From assembly GCF_900142875.1 (NCBI RefSeq), contig NZ_FRCK01000006.1, positions 62,001 to 126,000 on the forward strand: 64,000 nt of DNA, written 5' to 3'. The position numbers and the translations under genes are program-made. The DNA comes from Paracoccus solventivorans. GTDB taxonomy: Bacteria; Pseudomonadota; Alphaproteobacteria; Rhodobacterales; Rhodobacteraceae. Within the stretch, counting starts at the first letter, position 1, and the number at the start of each line of letters is the position of its first letter. Of the stretch, positions 62,491-64,000 are shown one piece after another. Below the pieces are notes generated by a model that ran no database searches, had not been told where the DNA came from, and saw nothing but the letters and a program-made list of their open reading frames with translations.

Positions 62491-63999
62491 TCAGAACGGC
62501 ACGTCGTCGGGCGTCACGTCCGGGGCGGCGGTGGCAGCGGGCTGGACATAGGCCGCCTTGATGGTCTTGAAACCGGCCGGGAACTCGACCGTCAAGGTGT
62601 CTTCGGCGATGCCCATGATGCTGCCGGTGCCGAATTTCTGGTGGAACACCCGGTCGCCGACCGCGAAACGCGCCGCAGGCTCGGCGTCGATGGTGATGGG
62701 GGTGCGGTGGACCGGCGCCGGCCGGGCGGCGGCACGGTCCTGCATCCGCTTCCACCCCGGCGAGTTGTAGACATCGGCGCGCGAGGCGCGGTCGTGCATC
62801 GACGATTGCGCAAAGGGCTGCGCCGCGGCGCCGTAGCCGCCATTGTAGAGCCCGGGCGGGGTCAGCACCTCGATGTGATCCTCGGGCAGCTCGTCGATGA
62901 AGCGCGAGGGCAGCGAGGACTGCCATTGCCCGTAGAGGCGGCGATTGCCGGCAAAGCTGATCGTCGCCAGCTCCTCGGCCCTTGTCAGGCCGACATAGGC
63001 CAGCCGTCGTTCCTCCTCGAGCCCCTTCAGCCCCGATTCGTCCATGCTGCGCTGGCTGGGAAACAGACCGTCCTCCCACCCCGGCAGGAACACGATGGGG
63101 TATTCCAGCCCCTTGGCGGCGTGCAGCGTCATGATCGAGACCTCCTCGGCCTGCTCGCCCTCGGCCGCGTCCATCACCAGCGCCACATGCTCAAGGAAGC
63201 CCTGCAGGTTGTCGAACTCTTCCAGCGCCTTGACCAGCTCCTTGAGGTTGTCGAGCCTGCCCGGCGCGTCGGGCGACTTGTCGTTCTGCCACATGGCGGT
63301 GTAGCCGGTCTCGTCCAGGATCCGCTCGGCCAGCGCCACGTGGCTGGCGCGGCTGTCCAGCGCCTCGGCGTGGAAGGCGCCCATCTGCTCGACCAGCCGC
63401 CGCAGCGCCGCCGCGGCCTTGCCCGACAGCCCGCCCCCCGCCACCACCGCCGCCGCGCCTTCCAGCAGCGACAGCCCGCGCTCGCGCGCCTCGCGCTGGA
63501 TGGTCTGCAGCGCCTTGGGGCCGAGCCCGCGCCTGGGGGTGTTCACGATCCGCTCAAAGGCGAGGTCGTCGGTGGGGCTGACCGCCAGCCGGAAATACCC
63601 CATGGCGTCGCGGATTTCCTGGCGTTCGTAGAAGCGCGGGCCGCCGATCACCCGGTAGGGCAGGCCGATGGTCAGGAAACGATCCTCGAACGCCCGCATC
63701 TGGTGGCTGGCGCGCACGAGGATGGCGATTTCGTTAAGTGAATATTTTTGGACTACATATGACTGCACCGCTCCAAGCATGTTGCCAGCGGCTCTGGTGT
63801 TTTCCTCTGCTTGCAGCAGGTTCAGCACCAAGTTGTAGGTTTTCAAGTTCCTATAAACTTCGCCGCTTTCAAATGCCTGACGAATGTAGCCGTGCTTTTC
63901 AATTGGTCCGAGACCAGCCTTGGAGCGCCGATCTAGCTCTTGCTCGAAACTCTCTAGACGCGGATTGTATCGGCTTTTCGCCTCCGCTGATCGACCACT
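62491..63999 (-). CDS. pcrA: PcrA/UvrD helicase, C-terminal part joined in frame to foreign sequence (partial at window end)
   Basis: From about 63740 downwards the frame encodes a normal UvrD/PcrA C-terminal half: LNEIAILVRASHQMRAFEDRF, GLPYRVIGGPRFYERQEIRDA, MTLHAAKGLEYP (motif V region), EEERRLAYVGLTRAEE (motif VI) and the PcrA-specific FAVGDRVFHQKFGTG end. Upstream of that point, to the window edge, the frame stays open but the peptide (for example KAGLGPIEKHGYIRQAFESG) is not like domain 1A/1B/2A of the helicase, and G+C drops to about 50% by hand count (140 of 280). Motifs Ia-IV are therefore absent here. No start codon can be assigned inside the window. The gene is either broken by insertion or rearrangement, or the sequence is a chimeric join. 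Confidence 0.7.
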   Translation of the reverse strand, partial: SGRSAEAKSRYNPRLESFEQELDRRSKAGLGPIEKHGYIRQAFESGEVYRNLKTYNLVLNLLQAEENTRAAGNMLGAVQSYVVQKYSLNEIAILVRASHQMRAFEDRFLTIGLPYRVIGGPRFYERQEIRDAMGYFRLAVSPTDDLAFERIVNTPRRGLGPKALQTIQREARERGLSLLEGAAAVVAGGGLSGKAAAALRRLVEQMGAFHAEALDSRASHVALAERILDETGYTAMWQNDKSPDAPGRLDNLKELVKALEEFDNLQGFLEHVALVMDAAEGEQAEEVSIMTLHAAKGLEYPIVFLPGWEDGLFPSQRSMDESGLKGLEEERRLAYVGLTRAEELATISFAGNRRLYGQWQSSLPSRFIDELPEDHIEVLTPPGLYNGGYGAAAQPFAQSSMHDRASRADVYNSPGWKRMQDRAAARPAPVHRTPITIDAEPAARFAVGDRVFHQKFGTGSIMGIAEDTLTVEFPAGFKTIKAAYVQPAATAAPDVTPDDVPF

Positions 64000-64000
64000 G

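Overview
The window is GC-rich, densely packed alphaproteobacterial DNA that reads as Paracoccus or a close relative. The pointers are a fused NarK1-NarK2 transporter next to a NarR-type regulator, a narKGHJI operon, SoxYZ and flavocytochrome-c-type sulfide dehydrogenases, an alternative N-type ATPase, and many ATGA/TGATG overlaps between genes. I saw no rRNA, tRNA, insertion sequence or CRISPR array.

Left part (1-8.7 kb). A sulfur-oxidation group on the + strand holds two Tat-exported FAD oxidoreductases, a YeeE/YedE permease, SoxY and SoxZ. It is followed by a perfect 8-bp tandem array, a membrane protein with a Gly/Met-rich tail and a CBS-domain protein. A nitrosative-stress pair comes next: nsrR and the iron-sulfur repair gene ric/ytfE are divergent, and they share face-to-face promoters covered by two matching 23-bp operators. 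Behind ric lies a decayed repeat block of about 215-bp units that runs up to the atpG stop codon.

Respiratory core (8.7-27.7 kb). A complete N-ATPase operon is read leftwards in the order atpD-C-Q-R-B-E-F-A-G. Its c subunit has a carboxylate in both helices. narR is divergent from narK-G-H-J-I, which is followed by a parvulin-type isomerase and a beta-carbonic anhydrase.

Catabolic island (27.7-49.3 kb). About 20 genes combine a four-component polar amino-acid ABC transporter, LysR and GntR regulators, three SDRs, RidA, a shikimate-dehydrogenase-like protein, a 3-hydroxyisobutyrate-dehydrogenase-like protein, an HpcH/HpaI aldolase, a DAO-type amine oxidase, a uronate-dehydrogenase-like protein, an aminotransferase, hydantoinase subunits A and B, a ThDP enzyme and an FAD-linked hydroxyacid dehydrogenase. 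I cannot match the set to a pathway I know; it looks like catabolism of a hydroxylated or cyclised amino-acid-like compound.

Right part (49.3-64 kb). A small group of hydrophilic proteins with an SRPBCC protein and a zinc alcohol dehydrogenase abuts a 5'-truncated pcaD remnant, then pcaF-pcaJ-pcaI and a divergent IclR regulator with a long perfect inverted repeat between them. cbiZ, zapA with a coiled-coil partner, ileS, rpmG, yciB and a pcrA/uvrD helicase follow. Upstream of ileS there is a promoter, a 15-codon apparently leaderless leader ORF with two rare Ile codons, and an intrinsic terminator, which together look like a transcription attenuator. The helicase N-terminal half is replaced, in frame, by about 50% GC sequence that runs off the window end.
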